A stretch of 64,000 nucleotides of DNA from positions 54,621 through 118,620 of the forward strand of contig CAHJWM010000012.1 of the NCBI GenBank assembly GCA_903642325.1, in the 5' to 3' direction. A program made the translations under genes and the position numbers. Of the stretch, positions 1 to 9,418 are shown piece by piece. Position 1 is the stretch's first letter, and each line of letters begins with the position of its first letter. The stretch comes from Myxococcales bacterium (lineage in GTDB: Bacteria; Myxococcota_A; Polyangia; Polyangiales; Polyangiaceae). Below the pieces are notes generated by a model, which saw only the letters and a program-made list of their open reading frames with translations, had not been told where the DNA came from and made no database searches.

Positions 1-190
1 CTGCATCAGCTGCTTTTAGGGCGTGATAAAGGACGCTCGCTAAGCCATAAACGTGGTCGTCTTCCGCGTCGACCTCCTCGTCTTTCGCAACGGGTGCTGG
101 GCTGCCTTTGAGCGGGCTTTTACTCTTCGACGCATCCCCAGTGACTGGTTTCACTGGCGGCTTTGCTTGTTTCGCTTGTTGCTTTGCCAT
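1..190 (-). CDS. Small conserved hypothetical protein, 3' end off the left edge
   Basis: An open frame runs from an ATG at 190 to the window edge (63 codons seen). A good ribosome binding site (AAGGGAG) lies just upstream of the ATG. The first 30 residues are rich in Lys, Gln, Ala and Pro, and then an acidic stretch leads into VYGLASVLYHALKAAD. I associate that block with a family of small uncharacterised proteins carrying a helical YxLxSVLYHALQ(G)A motif, from memory only. No function is known to me. The frame and ribosome binding site make it a likely real gene; its length cannot be judged here. Confidence 0.65.
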   Translation of the reverse strand, partial: MAKQQAKQAKPPVKPVTGDASKSKSPLKGSPAPVAKDEEVDAEDDHVYGLASVLYHALKAADA

Positions 191-901
191 TGTAACTCCC
201 TTTACGTCGGCCCCCTGCAAGGGGTGCGCCGCTTGCAGTTGGCGCTGGGCGACAGACGCGGAAGTCGCAGCGCTCGCGCTGAGTGCTTCGTGAGCGCAGA
301 CGGCCGCAGCCCGCGGCACAACGCTGGCGGGCTGCGCCGTGCAGGGAATGTTGCACGCGTGTGCCGCAGCTTTGACGATGCGATCCTCGATGCGGGCCGA
401 CATTCGTCTACGATCTGATGCGAAGCGGCTCGCTGGGTTGTGGCGACGCAAAAACGCTGCGATGGCACAAAGCCCCGGAAGACGGCCGGCCGGATGTCGA
501 AGGCCAACCCGGCGCAGCGACTCTTGCCGGGCTCAGTGAGCTCACCCGTTCGCCTCGCGGACGGAGCAGCGGCGCGCGTTCCGCCACGGAGTCCGCTCCG
601 TAACGCAGGGGCTCGAGGACGGGAGAGCGAGCTTGCGGTCATTGAGCGCCACGGGCATCCAGTAAGGGAATTGCGTATACCTATTACTGGCAGCTAAGCG
701 CGCGAGCTCACCAGGCGGCGCGAGAACCAGCCGGTCCTCGACGCCGAAGGCTTTGACGTTCCCGCCGTTTCGGTGACCACGATCCCAACATTCAGAAGAA
801 GCGGCCGCTAGTCGACTCGATTGCCGCTTTCGCTGCGACGGACGTTTCGGGAGCCGAAACGAGATCCGGGCCGGTCCGCGAGCGGGGCAACGTCCCTTCT
901 C
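191..901. other. Intergenic stretch without a convincing gene
   Basis: Several overlapping frames are open because of the high GC, but they are Arg/Pro-rich, lack ribosome binding sites and contradict one another. A weak copy of the dispersed repeat described at 9678 and 25714 seems to lie at 740-779. A short plus-strand frame ending in a TAG near 812 has a protein-like composition but no start; it may be a gene remnant. Otherwise I see nothing here. Confidence 0.4.
740..779 (+). repeat. Possible degenerate third copy of the intergenic repeat
   Basis: A 13-base match (GACGCCGAAGGCT) to the copy at 9678 is followed at similar spacing by GTGACCA, as in the copies at 9678 and 25714. The poly-A/poly-T hairpin part is missing. 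This may be chance similarity. Confidence 0.25.
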
Positions 902-2728
902 CTAAAGCTGGTTTGTGTCCAGGCTTTCCAGAAACGCGGCTACATCGCGGCGCTGTTTGACACCATCGACGAAGAAGGGGTGCGGCGCTTTTTCGCCCCG
1001 GGCTTGGTCGAGCAAGTTATCGAGTGACGACGCGGAGTCGTCATGGAGAAATGTCGGCTTTCGCGCGAGGTCGAGCAGAAGCGGCATGCTATTGCCACGC
1101 GGTTGATTGCGGTTGCTGGCTTCGACGATGACCATCTTGTCATCGTAGATCCCAGGCGCGTTCCTAACCGGGGCCAAGCGCGCCGCGGAGCGATCGGCGA
1201 CGAAGGCGCCCTTATATCCTGGAAACAGGGCGGGCCGCTTCGGCGCGTTTTCGAAGAACTCCACCGAGTCGTTGAAAGGCACGATGTTCGTCGGGACGAA
1301 CCGGCTCTGATCGTCATTGTGGCAAGAGGTGCATTGAGCACGAAAGATCTGCCTGCCGCGAGCAATGGCCGCCGGATCGGTCTTCACCCCGGCCGGCGCG
1401 GGCAGTGAGCTCAAGTACGTGTTCATGTCGAACAATGCCGTGTCGTCGACGCGAATGCCGATCAAGGTGTCTTCGACCTTCGCGCCGGCGGGTAAGCCGA
1501 TCGTGACGTCCGGTTTGGAGGGGCGTGCGACGAACGGGTAACCGTTGGCGCCGCCGACGGGGATGGCCATGTCCGCCAAGATGGCGACATAGTTGTCGAC
1601 CAACTCTACGCCGGCCGCGCCCCCGCGCTCCGAGAGGAAGCGACGCCCGCCATCAGTGGTCAGATCGGTCGGATCGAGGAGCGCGGTGTAGACCAGATTG
1701 CTGAAGTTCTGGAGTTGGGTGATGCTGCCGTCACTGCCCCACGGGGCCGCCAAATCAGCGCGGAACATGGGCGCGTTATGCATGGGTGCGCAGTCCCCGT
1801 CCGGCGTATCGTCGAACATACCAATCGGATACAGCGCGGGGTCGTTGAGGAAAGCGTCTACTTCTTTTTCGGTGGCCGCTTTCGAGATCAATGCCACGCC
1901 GGCGCCCTTCCTCGACACGGACTGATGACCGTTGCCGACCAAGTCGAGGGCTAGCGTCGGATAGTAGGAACGCGTTCCTTCTCCGAGCGCGACAGTGGCG
2001 CCGAAGTTCAAGTCGTGGTTGGCGCGGCCGTCCGCGCGCTTGCCTATCCCGCCGCCGTGGGGCGTGGAAAGCACGCTGCCGTCCGTGATGCTGTGACAGA
2101 ACGCGCAAGACATGCCAACGCTCTCGCCTGCAAACACATTGCTGTCGTCGATGTCCAGTGTGCCGTTCAAAGCCTTCACATTTCGCGCGGGCAAGCCGAC
2201 CACGGCGTTTGCTTCGAGCAGCGCCATGAATGTCGGCGGATCGTGCAGCAGAGGCGCCTTGGACGCTGACAGATCGGTCTTGGCCTCGGCGATGATTTTG
2301 GAGCGCAGGCTCGCTGGCACGGCGTCGATGTCGAAGTTGATGCCTAAGCTCAGCGCCTGGAGCGTCGTCAACCCCGTGCCCTGTAGGCCCTGCGGCAGTC
2401 GGAGCACCCGCGTCCAGTAGCCTTCGTTGCCGAACGTCTCGTCGCGGAAAACATCGCGCCCGTGGTCGGAGTCTTTGCCGAGCGGATGGTGAAACTCGTT
2501 GACGGCCGCGTCAGCCGGGCCCGAGACTCCGGGGAGATCGTCGGCGGCACCGCCTGAGCCCGCCTCACCGCTGTCACCAGCCGACGCACTCGTGCCGGCG
2601 GCGTTGTCGCCTCGACCCGCAGCGCCCGAGCCAACGGCGTTTGCGCTGTCCGTGTCGGAACAAGCAACCGCAATGAAAGGCAGCACGACCAAACCGATAA
2701 AAATTAAGGAACCACGTCGAGCGGGCAT
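902..2728 (-). CDS. Two-haem cytochrome c lipoprotein
   Basis: Predicted 608-residue exported lipoprotein. The start at 2728 is chosen because AAGGTGG lies at the right distance upstream and the protein then opens with a signal peptide ending in the lipobox AVAC; the frame stays open to 2794 but that extension is not signal-like. After the Cys comes a roughly 60-residue Gly/Ala/Ser linker. Two CxxCH haem-attachment motifs are visible, CAFCH near residue 206 and CTSCH near residue 465, so covalent binding of two haems c in the periplasm or at the outer membrane is likely. The spacing recalls dihaem peroxidase-like (MauG/CcpA) proteins, but I do not see enough to assign peroxidase activity. Two other exported lipoproteins follow upstream on the same strand, with gaps of about 300 bases or more, so they are probably transcribed separately. 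Confidence 0.8.
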   Translation of the reverse strand: MPARRGSLIFIGLVVLPFIAVACSDTDSANAVGSGAAGRGDNAAGTSASAGDSGEAGSGGAADDLPGVSGPADAAVNEFHHPLGKDSDHGRDVFRDETFGNEGYWTRVLRLPQGLQGTGLTTLQALSLGINFDIDAVPASLRSKIIAEAKTDLSASKAPLLHDPPTFMALLEANAVVGLPARNVKALNGTLDIDDSNVFAGESVGMSCAFCHSITDGSVLSTPHGGGIGKRADGRANHDLNFGATVALGEGTRSYYPTLALDLVGNGHQSVSRKGAGVALISKAATEKEVDAFLNDPALYPIGMFDDTPDGDCAPMHNAPMFRADLAAPWGSDGSITQLQNFSNLVYTALLDPTDLTTDGGRRFLSERGGAAGVELVDNYVAILADMAIPVGGANGYPFVARPSKPDVTIGLPAGAKVEDTLIGIRVDDTALFDMNTYLSSLPAPAGVKTDPAAIARGRQIFRAQCTSCHNDDQSRFVPTNIVPFNDSVEFFENAPKRPALFPGYKGAFVADRSAARLAPVRNAPGIYDDKMVIVEASNRNQPRGNSMPLLLDLARKPTFLHDDSASSLDNLLDQARGEKAPHPFFVDGVKQRRDVAAFLESLDTNQL

Positions 2729-3103
2729 AAGAGCGTCCACCTTCTTGAGATCAGCGCGGACGGCCCAAACGCGGGTACCGCGCGCGCCGTCCACATTCGC
2801 GCCAGTGCAACATATGTGCCGCTGACTTGTTCGCTACAAACCACCAATAACCGCAACGAGAGGCCGTCGCGCCCTTGCGGCTCGTAGCGTTCCGCCTCGA
2901 CTAACCGAAAGCGCCGTCGCGTTCTCGCAGCGAGCTTCTCTACGACGAAGCTCAAGTGGAGGCCGCCTTCGAGTCACTCGATGCGCGCCGCGACGGCGTG
3001 ATCGCGCAATTCGAAGCCGGCCCGATATAGCCGAATTCATGGGCACGCAGCTTGCCCCGCGGCAACGCCCGCGCGGTGATCAGGAATGTAAATCGAGGGC
3101 GCC
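2729..3103. other. Intergenic region, possible gene remnant
   Basis: No convincing complete gene. A plus-strand frame between about 2905 and 3030 has the composition of a real acidic C-terminus and ends in TAG, but has no start and is preceded by a stop at 2902; a minus-strand frame (2955 to 2704) overlaps the start of the cytochrome gene. Either could be a fragment. The promoter of the cytochrome gene should lie here, but I cannot point to -35/-10 boxes. Confidence 0.35.
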
Positions 3104-4120
3104 TCAGTAGTTGCAGCCCGGAGCGTAGTCGTGCAGCCCAGCAGAGCTACAACTGCCGCCGGTCGTGGACTGCAATCGATCCTTCGTCACGGCGCGGCCC
3201 TGAAGCTCGCTGTCATCGTTGCAGTTGTGCTTGCCCCCGGTCGAGTCCCAACCGTACGGGGTAGTGCAACCATCCGGATAGAAATAGCGACTGTATGAGC
3301 CGTCGTCGCTGAACAGCGGAGATGTGCAATGCGTGCTCATCGATGACGCGTTCGCGCAGTTGCCATGGTTACAGCTCACCGCAGTAAAGACGATCACGCC
3401 TCGTGTGCCTTTGCCTCGTAGGAGCACCGCGCTGTGCTCGCCGTACTTGATGCCGAGCTTCTTCAGGTCGTGTTTGCGAACTTGGAAATCCCAACCCTTG
3501 ACCCCGGTGGTACCCCGCGCAAGAATTGCGTCAGGCACGGAGAGCGAGTCCGGCGCGGTAGTTGCGGGCTCCGCATCCACCCCTTTACCGATTTGGACGG
3601 CGGTCTGCTGCAGTGCTTGAAGCCGGACCGACGTCTTCAAACCTCGGAAGGCGCTCGTTGCGGCCGTCATCAAGCGGATGTCTGCCACGCGCCCGGCTTC
3701 GTCGACATCCTTGATCTGTGGCATGGCCCAGCTCGGATCGATGAAGCCGTCACCGCCCATTTGCATGTAAATGACCGCTCCATTCGCGTCGAGCACACGC
3801 GCGTCGACTTCACTCTTCGGCAAGTCGGGATCGGCTGATAGCTCTTCCTTGCTGGGCGGCGTGAGCATGTCCGGACCCAAGCGCAAATCGTAGATCAGCT
3901 CGCGCCCGCCGCTTTCATACCTAACCTGCAATTTCCCCGCCGCTTCGTCTGCTTCTAAGACGCTTAGCTGCTCGGTCGCCGATCCGACGGCACCCTGCTC
4001 CGCGGACCCCTGCTCGGCTGAACCGCAGGCGCCAAGCGCCAAAACGATGCCCACGCTACCCGCTGCACCCAACACGATGCGAGCTTTTTCGATAATCCCG
4101 TATTTCAAAATGGCCTCCAT
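3104..4120 (-). CDS. Lipoprotein of unknown function with Cys-rich C-terminus
   Basis: 338 residues. The N-terminus has a signal sequence with lipobox LGAC near residue 32, then a short repeat (GSAEQGSAEQG). The middle part is mixed alpha/beta and acidic. The last 110 residues hold seven cysteines (for example SCNHGNC, THC, DGCTT, HNCND, GSCSS, PGCNY) with many Ser, Gly and aromatic residues, suggesting a disulfide-stabilised secreted domain. I recognise no family. It lies between the cytochrome lipoprotein and a PD40 lipoprotein on the same strand, but with gaps of 375 and 298 bases, so I would not call an operon. The ATG at 4120 is the natural start for the signal peptide. Confidence 0.65.
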   Translation of the reverse strand: MEAILKYGIIEKARIVLGAAGSVGIVLALGACGSAEQGSAEQGAVGSATEQLSVLEADEAAGKLQVRYESGGRELIYDLRLGPDMLTPPSKEELSADPDLPKSEVDARVLDANGAVIYMQMGGDGFIDPSWAMPQIKDVDEAGRVADIRLMTAATSAFRGLKTSVRLQALQQTAVQIGKGVDAEPATTAPDSLSVPDAILARGTTGVKGWDFQVRKHDLKKLGIKYGEHSAVLLRGKGTRGVIVFTAVSCNHGNCANASSMSTHCTSPLFSDDGSYSRYFYPDGCTTPYGWDSTGGKHNCNDDSELQGRAVTKDRLQSTTGGSCSSAGLHDYAPGCNY

Positions 4121-4418
4121 AGATTGGTAATCTTCAACTCAGGATGTGCTGAAGAAGACCGCCCAAGACGAACTCTGGAGTTTGCAAGCCACGTACCATG
4201 TAAACACTGCTCGACAATCATCGACATTGGGTCGATGTGAGCGCTGGATAGGCATGATTCGTCCAATCGGGACCCACAACACAGTGCGGCCGAGCAGCAT
4301 CACCTGCGGCCCGCTAGCACGGCAGCATCGCGCGCGGGCAGCACCTCGGGCTCGGCGCCTCGACCATTCTCACGCCGCCACGGTAAGCCGCCGTAAATTG
4401 CGCTGGCAGCGGGCTAGC

Positions 4419-5555
4419 TCAGTGCGACGCGAGTTTGGGCTTGCTCGCGACCATCAGCTGCGGGCCGTGCCAGCTCGTGTCCGCGTAGCGATGCAAGTAG
4501 ATGCGACATCCGTCTGGCGACATCCAGTTTGGGTAGTCGTTCGTCGGGCCATTCAGGGCGTCGACTCGGCTAGGTGGAAGGAAGTCGCGCGTTGGGTCGC
4601 TGCGAGTCGCCCGCCAGATGTCGAAGTCGATGCCATTGCGCAGCGAGGCGAAGTAGATGGTGCGTTCGTCGTCACTGACCAGTGGCAATGTCTCGTACGA
4701 GTACGCTCCGCCGCCGTCGAGCGTCTTGAGCTGCAAGAACTGCGCAAACCCCAGACGGCCCAGAGTGCTTTGAAAAAGATCGTCGTTCATTACGAAGTAC
4801 AGCCCACGGCCAGCGGGCGTGATGAACGAAGAGCCTGCGCCCGCGGGAAATTCGCTCAAATAACTGCCTGTGCCGAAGGTGTCGTGCACGGTCGTCCGCC
4901 TCGATACGTAAAGGCCCTCCGCCGGCAACTTCGCATCGGCGTCGTCGCTGGCGTGGAGCACCGCGTAGTAGAGACTCAGGCCGTCGCGCGTGAGCGAAGG
5001 TGTAACGTGAACCAAGAATGGATCGTGCAAGAGCACCTGCTCGTCATCGAACTGGGCCTTGCGGTCGGCACGCGTCGCCACCCAAATGTCGCCCAGTGAT
5101 CCGAAATAGAGCGTCGTTTCGTCGCTCGAAAGCCGGCCATCGACGCGATCCCGAAAGCTCGCGAAGGGCACTGGTGTCGGCGCTCCGAACTCCGCCGAAG
5201 AATCGCACTCGGGGTCGGGGAGCGCGCCCGCAGCTCCCGCATCGGCTTGCGGCTCACCGCCCGCACCGACCCCGCGCGCCCCCGCCTGACCGGAAGCCCC
5301 GGCCCCGGGCTCCGCTATCCCTGCACCGTCATCCTCGTCGAGCCCCGCCGCGCCTGCGCCACCCTGGAGCTCGGGCCGCGCGAGCCCACCCGTTGCGGAC
5401 GCCCCACCGATCTCAGCGTCGCCCGAATTTCCTGCGGCGACCGGGGCATTCGACTGCGGCAAACGCCAATCCGTGTATGAGCAAGCACCGAGCAGCAACA
5501 CCGCAAGCAGCGCGCGGCCGCGACACCGCAGCGATCTCACGGCGATTCGCTTCAC
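4419..5555 (-). CDS. PD40/TolB-like beta-propeller lipoprotein
   Basis: A GTG start at 5555 is preferred: AGGAG lies 8 bases upstream, and the protein (378 residues) then begins with a signal peptide ending in LGAC. The frame is open to 5735, but that would overlap the divergent gene at 5707. A Gly/Ala linker of about 90 residues follows the lipid-anchored Cys. The rest carries repeated blades such as SSDETTLYFGSLGDIW, TRDGLSLYYAV, SDDERTIYFAS and SPDGCRIYLHR, typical of WD40-like PD40 repeats found in TolB and in cell-surface proteins of myxobacteria. Role probably binding or scaffolding at the outer membrane; no enzymatic residues are evident. Confidence 0.75.
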   Translation of the reverse strand: MKRIAVRSLRCRGRALLAVLLLGACSYTDWRLPQSNAPVAAGNSGDAEIGGASATGGLARPELQGGAGAAGLDEDDGAGIAEPGAGASGQAGARGVGAGGEPQADAGAAGALPDPECDSSAEFGAPTPVPFASFRDRVDGRLSSDETTLYFGSLGDIWVATRADRKAQFDDEQVLLHDPFLVHVTPSLTRDGLSLYYAVLHASDDADAKLPAEGLYVSRRTTVHDTFGTGSYLSEFPAGAGSSFITPAGRGLYFVMNDDLFQSTLGRLGFAQFLQLKTLDGGGAYSYETLPLVSDDERTIYFASLRNGIDFDIWRATRSDPTRDFLPPSRVDALNGPTNDYPNWMSPDGCRIYLHRYADTSWHGPQLMVASKPKLASH

Positions 5556-5706
5556 GACAACTACTCCTGTCTTCCCGGCGAGTCTTGCCCGAGGTAAAGC
5601 ACTTTGGCAACTCCACTCCGAGCGGATTTCACCCAGCACCGTGGCGTACCCTTGACGGGTTCGATTCGCTCGGCATGCTTCACGAGCTCCTGCTTCAAGC
5701 CTCATC

Positions 5707-6675
5707 ATGTTGCGACGACAAGCTTCGTGGCTCAACCGTTACGGCGGAGCGGGTTCGCCCGCTCGGGTGTCAAGCTCGCTACTCTTGCTCGTGCGCCTGA
5801 TGGCCGTCCCGACTTCAACGTGGGCTGCGCCAAGCAAAGACGAGCAGGCGCATGCGGCGTATGACGAAGCAGCGGCAGCTTACGATACCAAAGACTTCGC
5901 CACGGCAGCGGCCGATTTCGCGCTTGCCGACGAGCTTCTTCCCAACCCGGCCGTGCTGAAATTGGCGCTCGTCGCCGCCGTCCGCGCGGAGCTTCCCGAG
6001 CTCGCGATGAACCTCGTGCTGAGGGCCGAAGCGCGCGGAGAAAGCGCCCGTATGCTGGAGCTTATCCGGCTCTCGCGCGAGCAGTTCGCCTCTCGAGTCG
6101 GTTATTTGCGAGTGTCGTGCGTACCCTTGCACGTCTGCACCGTCACCGTGGCGGGACACGCTGCCATCGTGGGCGCGGAGCAGGCCTACGCGCCGGGAAC
6201 GCTAGAAGTTACTTTCAGCGGGGAGGGCGGAGTTAGCTCGAGCTCCATTCTCGTTACAACTGGTCGGCTGGTGGAGCTGCACGAGCCCGAAGCGCCGCGG
6301 CCGAAAACGGTCGCGGCTTCGGGGGCGCCAATATCGCCGCCTGAAGCTCCAGCCCCCCCGCTCCTCGTGAACCACCCGGGCCTGCCACGCGAGGTGTTTT
6401 GGGGTGGCGTCGCGCTCAGCACGGCGCTTGCCGCCGCAACGTTCGTTTCTGCCGCGGACACGGTCCATACTCGTCACGCTTTTCTGGACAATCGAACCGA
6501 GCAAACTCGCGACCGCGCGCAGGCATCAGTCGCGCGAAGTAACGTTTTGCTCGCAGCCACGCTTGCGAGTACTTTGGCGAGCGCCCTGGTTGGGTTGTTG
6601 TATACGAGCTGGAACGGCGGTGCCGGAACGCGCGCGAGCTTTCGATTTCCACCGGCGGCCGTCGTGGTCTTCTGA
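5707..6675 (+). CDS. PEGA/TPR-like exported protein coupled to a Ser/Thr kinase
   Basis: 322 residues. A Leu-rich N-terminal segment (residues 22-41, ending near AAPS) looks like a signal or anchor. Residues 45-110 form a TPR-like helical pair (AAYDEAAAAYDTKDF...) of the kind that counts repeats in periplasmic proteins. A beta-rich PEGA-like part follows, then a Pro-rich linker and two hydrophobic helices around 225-245 and 280-300. The stop codon overlaps the ATG of the kinase (TGATG), so the two are translationally coupled. A similar pairing occurs at 43149-45484 with the order reversed. In myxobacteria such proteins often accompany kinases; a sensory or substrate role is inferred, not shown. 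Confidence 0.65.
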   Translation: MLRRQASWLNRYGGAGSPARVSSSLLLLVRLMAVPTSTWAAPSKDEQAHAAYDEAAAAYDTKDFATAAADFALADELLPNPAVLKLALVAAVRAELPELAMNLVLRAEARGESARMLELIRLSREQFASRVGYLRVSCVPLHVCTVTVAGHAAIVGAEQAYAPGTLEVTFSGEGGVSSSSILVTTGRLVELHEPEAPRPKTVAASGAPISPPEAPAPPLLVNHPGLPREVFWGGVALSTALAAATFVSAADTVHTRHAFLDNRTEQTRDRAQASVARSNVLLAATLASTLASALVGLLYTSWNGGAGTRASFRFPPAAVVVF

Positions 6676-8114
6676 TGCCCGAAAGGCCTTCGCGGTACGA
6701 GGTCCTCACGCGCATCGCGAGTGGCGGAATGGCCACCGTGTACCTGGGACGCAGGTACGGAATTGGGACGTTCTCGCGTCTCGTCGCCATCAAGAAGCCT
6801 CACTCGTTCGTCATCACGAACGCTGAGCTCCGCAAGCGATTCGAACGCGAGGCTCAGGTCGCATCGCTCCTTCACCACCCGAACGTAGTGGCGGTGCTCG
6901 ACGTCGCCGAGAACGATGGCGAAACCATGCTGGTCATGGAATACGTCGACGGCTGCACGCTGAAGGACCTAATGAATCATGCGCAAGCAACCGGCGAGCG
7001 CACGCACCGCGCCATGCTTCGCGTGTTGCTCGACGTCGCAGCCGGGCTGCATGCCGTGCACTGTCTGCGTGACGCCCGGGGGCACTTGCTTGGCGTCGTG
7101 CATCGCGACGTGTCACCACAAAATGTGCTCGTCGGCCGCGACGGCATCGCGCGGTTGGCTGACTTTGGCGTAGCGAAGTTCGTCGGTTTCGAGCACGAGC
7201 CCACCGTCAGCGACGGTGTGTCCGGAAAGCTCGCTTACCTTGCTCCGGAGTACTTGAGCGCGAAGCACTTCGATGCGCAAAGCGACTTGTTTTCTTTGGG
7301 TGTCGTTGCTTGGGAAGCCCTGGCGGGACGACGGCTATTCAAGGGAGCCACGCCAATGGAGACGATTTTCCTGATCACGAGCGGGCGGGCGCCGAAACTG
7401 AGCGAGATCCAGCCAGCGCTCACGCAGTTCGACGAGGTCCTTTGCTCGGCACTCGAGCAGCACGCCGAACAACGCCCCGCTTCGGTGGCAATTTTCGCCG
7501 GCGTGTTGGAGAACGCGGCGCGCTGCAGTGACTGCCTCGCCTCGCCCGCGGAGGTCAGCGCCCTCGTGGAGCGCGTTGCCAAAGATGCCATCGCGGAGCG
7601 TCAACGCGCACTGAACTCAAACGGCGAGCGACACGGCGCGCACGCCTCCTCTCCGCGCGACGATGTAGTGACTCAGACCTTATTGAACTCGCCGCACGGG
7701 AATTTACGCTTGGGCTGGGCCAGCAACCCACGGCGTGGCCTTCGCAACCCCCGAATCGCCCTCGCGGCGGTGCTGTCGCTCAGCGCGGCGCTCCTCGGCG
7801 GGCTGCGGTTCCGCCTCGAGCGCGCGGCTCCGGCAGCGGCGACGTTCAGGCGCGAGCCTGCAACTGCGACCCGAACCGTGCCTGCGCAGAATACGGCACT
7901 AGCGCCGGCACTCGGTGCGCTCAGCGCGACGGCATCACTGCCGCTGCCGCCAGAGCTCACTGGGTCGGTGATGGCGGACTCGCGGTCGAAGCGCACTTGG
8001 CGTACTGCATCGAAGCCCGCGTCGTCTCGGCCGCCCCTGCTGGCACAGGCCCAATCTGCATCAACGCCTTTTTCATTCCCCGAGCGTGCGCCGCCGAACC
8101 CCTATAGTCACTGA
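6675..8114 (+). CDS. Eukaryote-like Ser/Thr protein kinase
   Basis: 479 residues. Kinase domain at about 8-285: Gly-rich loop SGGMATVYLG, VAIK Lys near 40, catalytic loop HRDVSPQN with Asp145, ADFGVAK with Asp163, and APEY activation segment. All catalytic residues are present, so it should be active. A single hydrophobic stretch near residues 361-379 (LAAVLSLSAALLGG) can span the membrane, leaving a short Pro/Ala/Ser-rich tail outside. It is coupled to the gene before it. At its 3' end it overlaps the convergent FHA-sigma54 regulator by 7 bases; because FHA domains read phosphothreonine, that neighbour is a plausible downstream partner. Confidence 0.92.
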   Translation: MPERPSRYEVLTRIASGGMATVYLGRRYGIGTFSRLVAIKKPHSFVITNAELRKRFEREAQVASLLHHPNVVAVLDVAENDGETMLVMEYVDGCTLKDLMNHAQATGERTHRAMLRVLLDVAAGLHAVHCLRDARGHLLGVVHRDVSPQNVLVGRDGIARLADFGVAKFVGFEHEPTVSDGVSGKLAYLAPEYLSAKHFDAQSDLFSLGVVAWEALAGRRLFKGATPMETIFLITSGRAPKLSEIQPALTQFDEVLCSALEQHAEQRPASVAIFAGVLENAARCSDCLASPAEVSALVERVAKDAIAERQRALNSNGERHGAHASSPRDDVVTQTLLNSPHGNLRLGWASNPRRGLRNPRIALAAVLSLSAALLGGLRFRLERAAPAAATFRREPATATRTVPAQNTALAPALGALSATASLPLPPELTGSVMADSRSKRTWRTASKPASSRPPLLAQAQSASTPFSFPERAPPNPYSH

Positions 8115-9418
8115 ACACCGCGCGGGGCTCGCGCAAACCCGAAACGATTCAACAACCGACCGAGGTAGGTGCGATCCAACGAGGCAAGGCGTGCGGCTTC
8201 GGATTGATTGCCGCCCGTGTGCTCCAGCAGGTCGCCCAAATAGCGGCGCGTGAAGGCAGCCACGAGGCGGTCACGTTGCTCCAGATAAGGTTGATCAAAG
8301 CGTGGCGCGAACAGGTGATCGACCCGCGGTGCGCTCGGATCGACGTCATCGTTCAGCTTACCGAGCGCCAGATAAGCGAGCACCACGTTACGTAGCTCCC
8401 GCACGTTGCCGGGGAACTCGCGTCGCAGCAATTCAGCCAAGATATCTTCATCCAGCTCGGCCGCGCCTTCTTGGCGAGCGAACGTACGGGCCAGAGCAGG
8501 AATGTCTTGTCGACGTTCCGCCAGCGCCGGGACCTGTAGCGTCACGACTGCCAGGCGAAAGTAGAGATCCTCCCGAAAGGTGCCGGCGCGTACGCGCTCC
8601 CGCAAATCACGATGGGTGGCGGAGATCAGGCGCACCCGCACGTGGCGCGTGGAATCCTGACCCACTGGCGTGACTTCACCGGTCTCGAGAATGCGCAAGA
8701 GCGTGACTTGTATCTCCAGCGGAAGCTCGGCAATCTCGTCCAGGAACAGCGTGCCTCCGTCGGCGCTCATGAACGCGCCAGACCGCGCCGCAATGGCGCC
8801 CGTGAAAGCGCCGCGCGCATGCCCAAACAGAGCGCTTGCCACGAGCTCCCTCGACAACGCGCCGCAGTTGATGGCCACGAAGGGGCCGGTGGCGGCGCGC
8901 GATCCCTCGTGAAGCGCGCTCGCCACGAGCTCTTTGCCGACGCCGGATTCGCCGCGCACCAATACGGGCAGGAGCGAGCCGTCGAGCCGCGAAATCGTCG
9001 TGAACAAACGCAGCATGGAAGCTGAGCTGCCGACCATGCCGCGAAATAGGGTGCCGCCCAGCGTCGCTTCGTGAGCAAGGTGGTTTTCGTCGAGCGAGAT
9101 CGACACCGCAGCGCCACCCAAGAGCAAGCGCGTGCCCGGAACAACGACGGCGCTCGAGATGCGCGCGCCCTGATAGAATGTACCGTTTCGGCTTTCCAAA
9201 TCGCGCACGCGAACGCCTTCAGGCACTAGGCTGAGCTCGGCGTGCATGCGCGACACCGTCGCGTCCTCGATCGACAGGTGGCAGCGCGAGCCGGATCCAA
9301 GTAAGACAGTTCCGGCCTCGAGCCGCAGCCGCTGCGTACCCGCCTCCACGATCACCGGCAAAGGCTCGACGAGCAAATTCGACCGATGCAGTGTACGTGT
9401 AGGACCGTCGCTCGGCAT
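8108..9418 (-). CDS. FHA-domain sigma54-dependent transcriptional activator
   Basis: 436 residues. An FHA domain at about 20-110 (GSGSRCHLSI, SRMHAEL, ESRNGTF) takes the place of a receiver. The AAA+ domain follows with Walker A GESGVGKE (156-163), the sigma54-contacting GAFTGA loop (203-208), Walker B GGTLFLDEI and the arginine-finger region, then a Fis-type helix-turn-helix at the end (GGNQSEAARLASLDRTYLGRL). This architecture is common in myxobacteria, where a phospho-Thr signal rather than a phospho-Asp controls sigma54 promoters. It converges on and overlaps the kinase at 6675, which suggests the signal source. Target genes cannot be seen. Confidence 0.93.
   Translation of the reverse strand: MPSDGPTRTLHRSNLLVEPLPVIVEAGTQRLRLEAGTVLLGSGSRCHLSIEDATVSRMHAELSLVPEGVRVRDLESRNGTFYQGARISSAVVVPGTRLLLGGAAVSISLDENHLAHEATLGGTLFRGMVGSSASMLRLFTTISRLDGSLLPVLVRGESGVGKELVASALHEGSRAATGPFVAINCGALSRELVASALFGHARGAFTGAIAARSGAFMSADGGTLFLDEIAELPLEIQVTLLRILETGEVTPVGQDSTRHVRVRLISATHRDLRERVRAGTFREDLYFRLAVVTLQVPALAERRQDIPALARTFARQEGAAELDEDILAELLRREFPGNVRELRNVVLAYLALGKLNDDVDPSAPRVDHLFAPRFDQPYLEQRDRLVAAFTRRYLGDLLEHTGGNQSEAARLASLDRTYLGRLLNRFGFARAPRGVQ

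Noticed and set aside
202..642. 146-codon minus frame before the first full gene
   Set aside because: Arg/Ala/Ser-rich, no ribosome binding site, ends past the start of the left-edge gene.
5556..5735. N-terminal extension of the PD40 lipoprotein
   Set aside because: It would bury the signal peptide and overlap the divergent gene.
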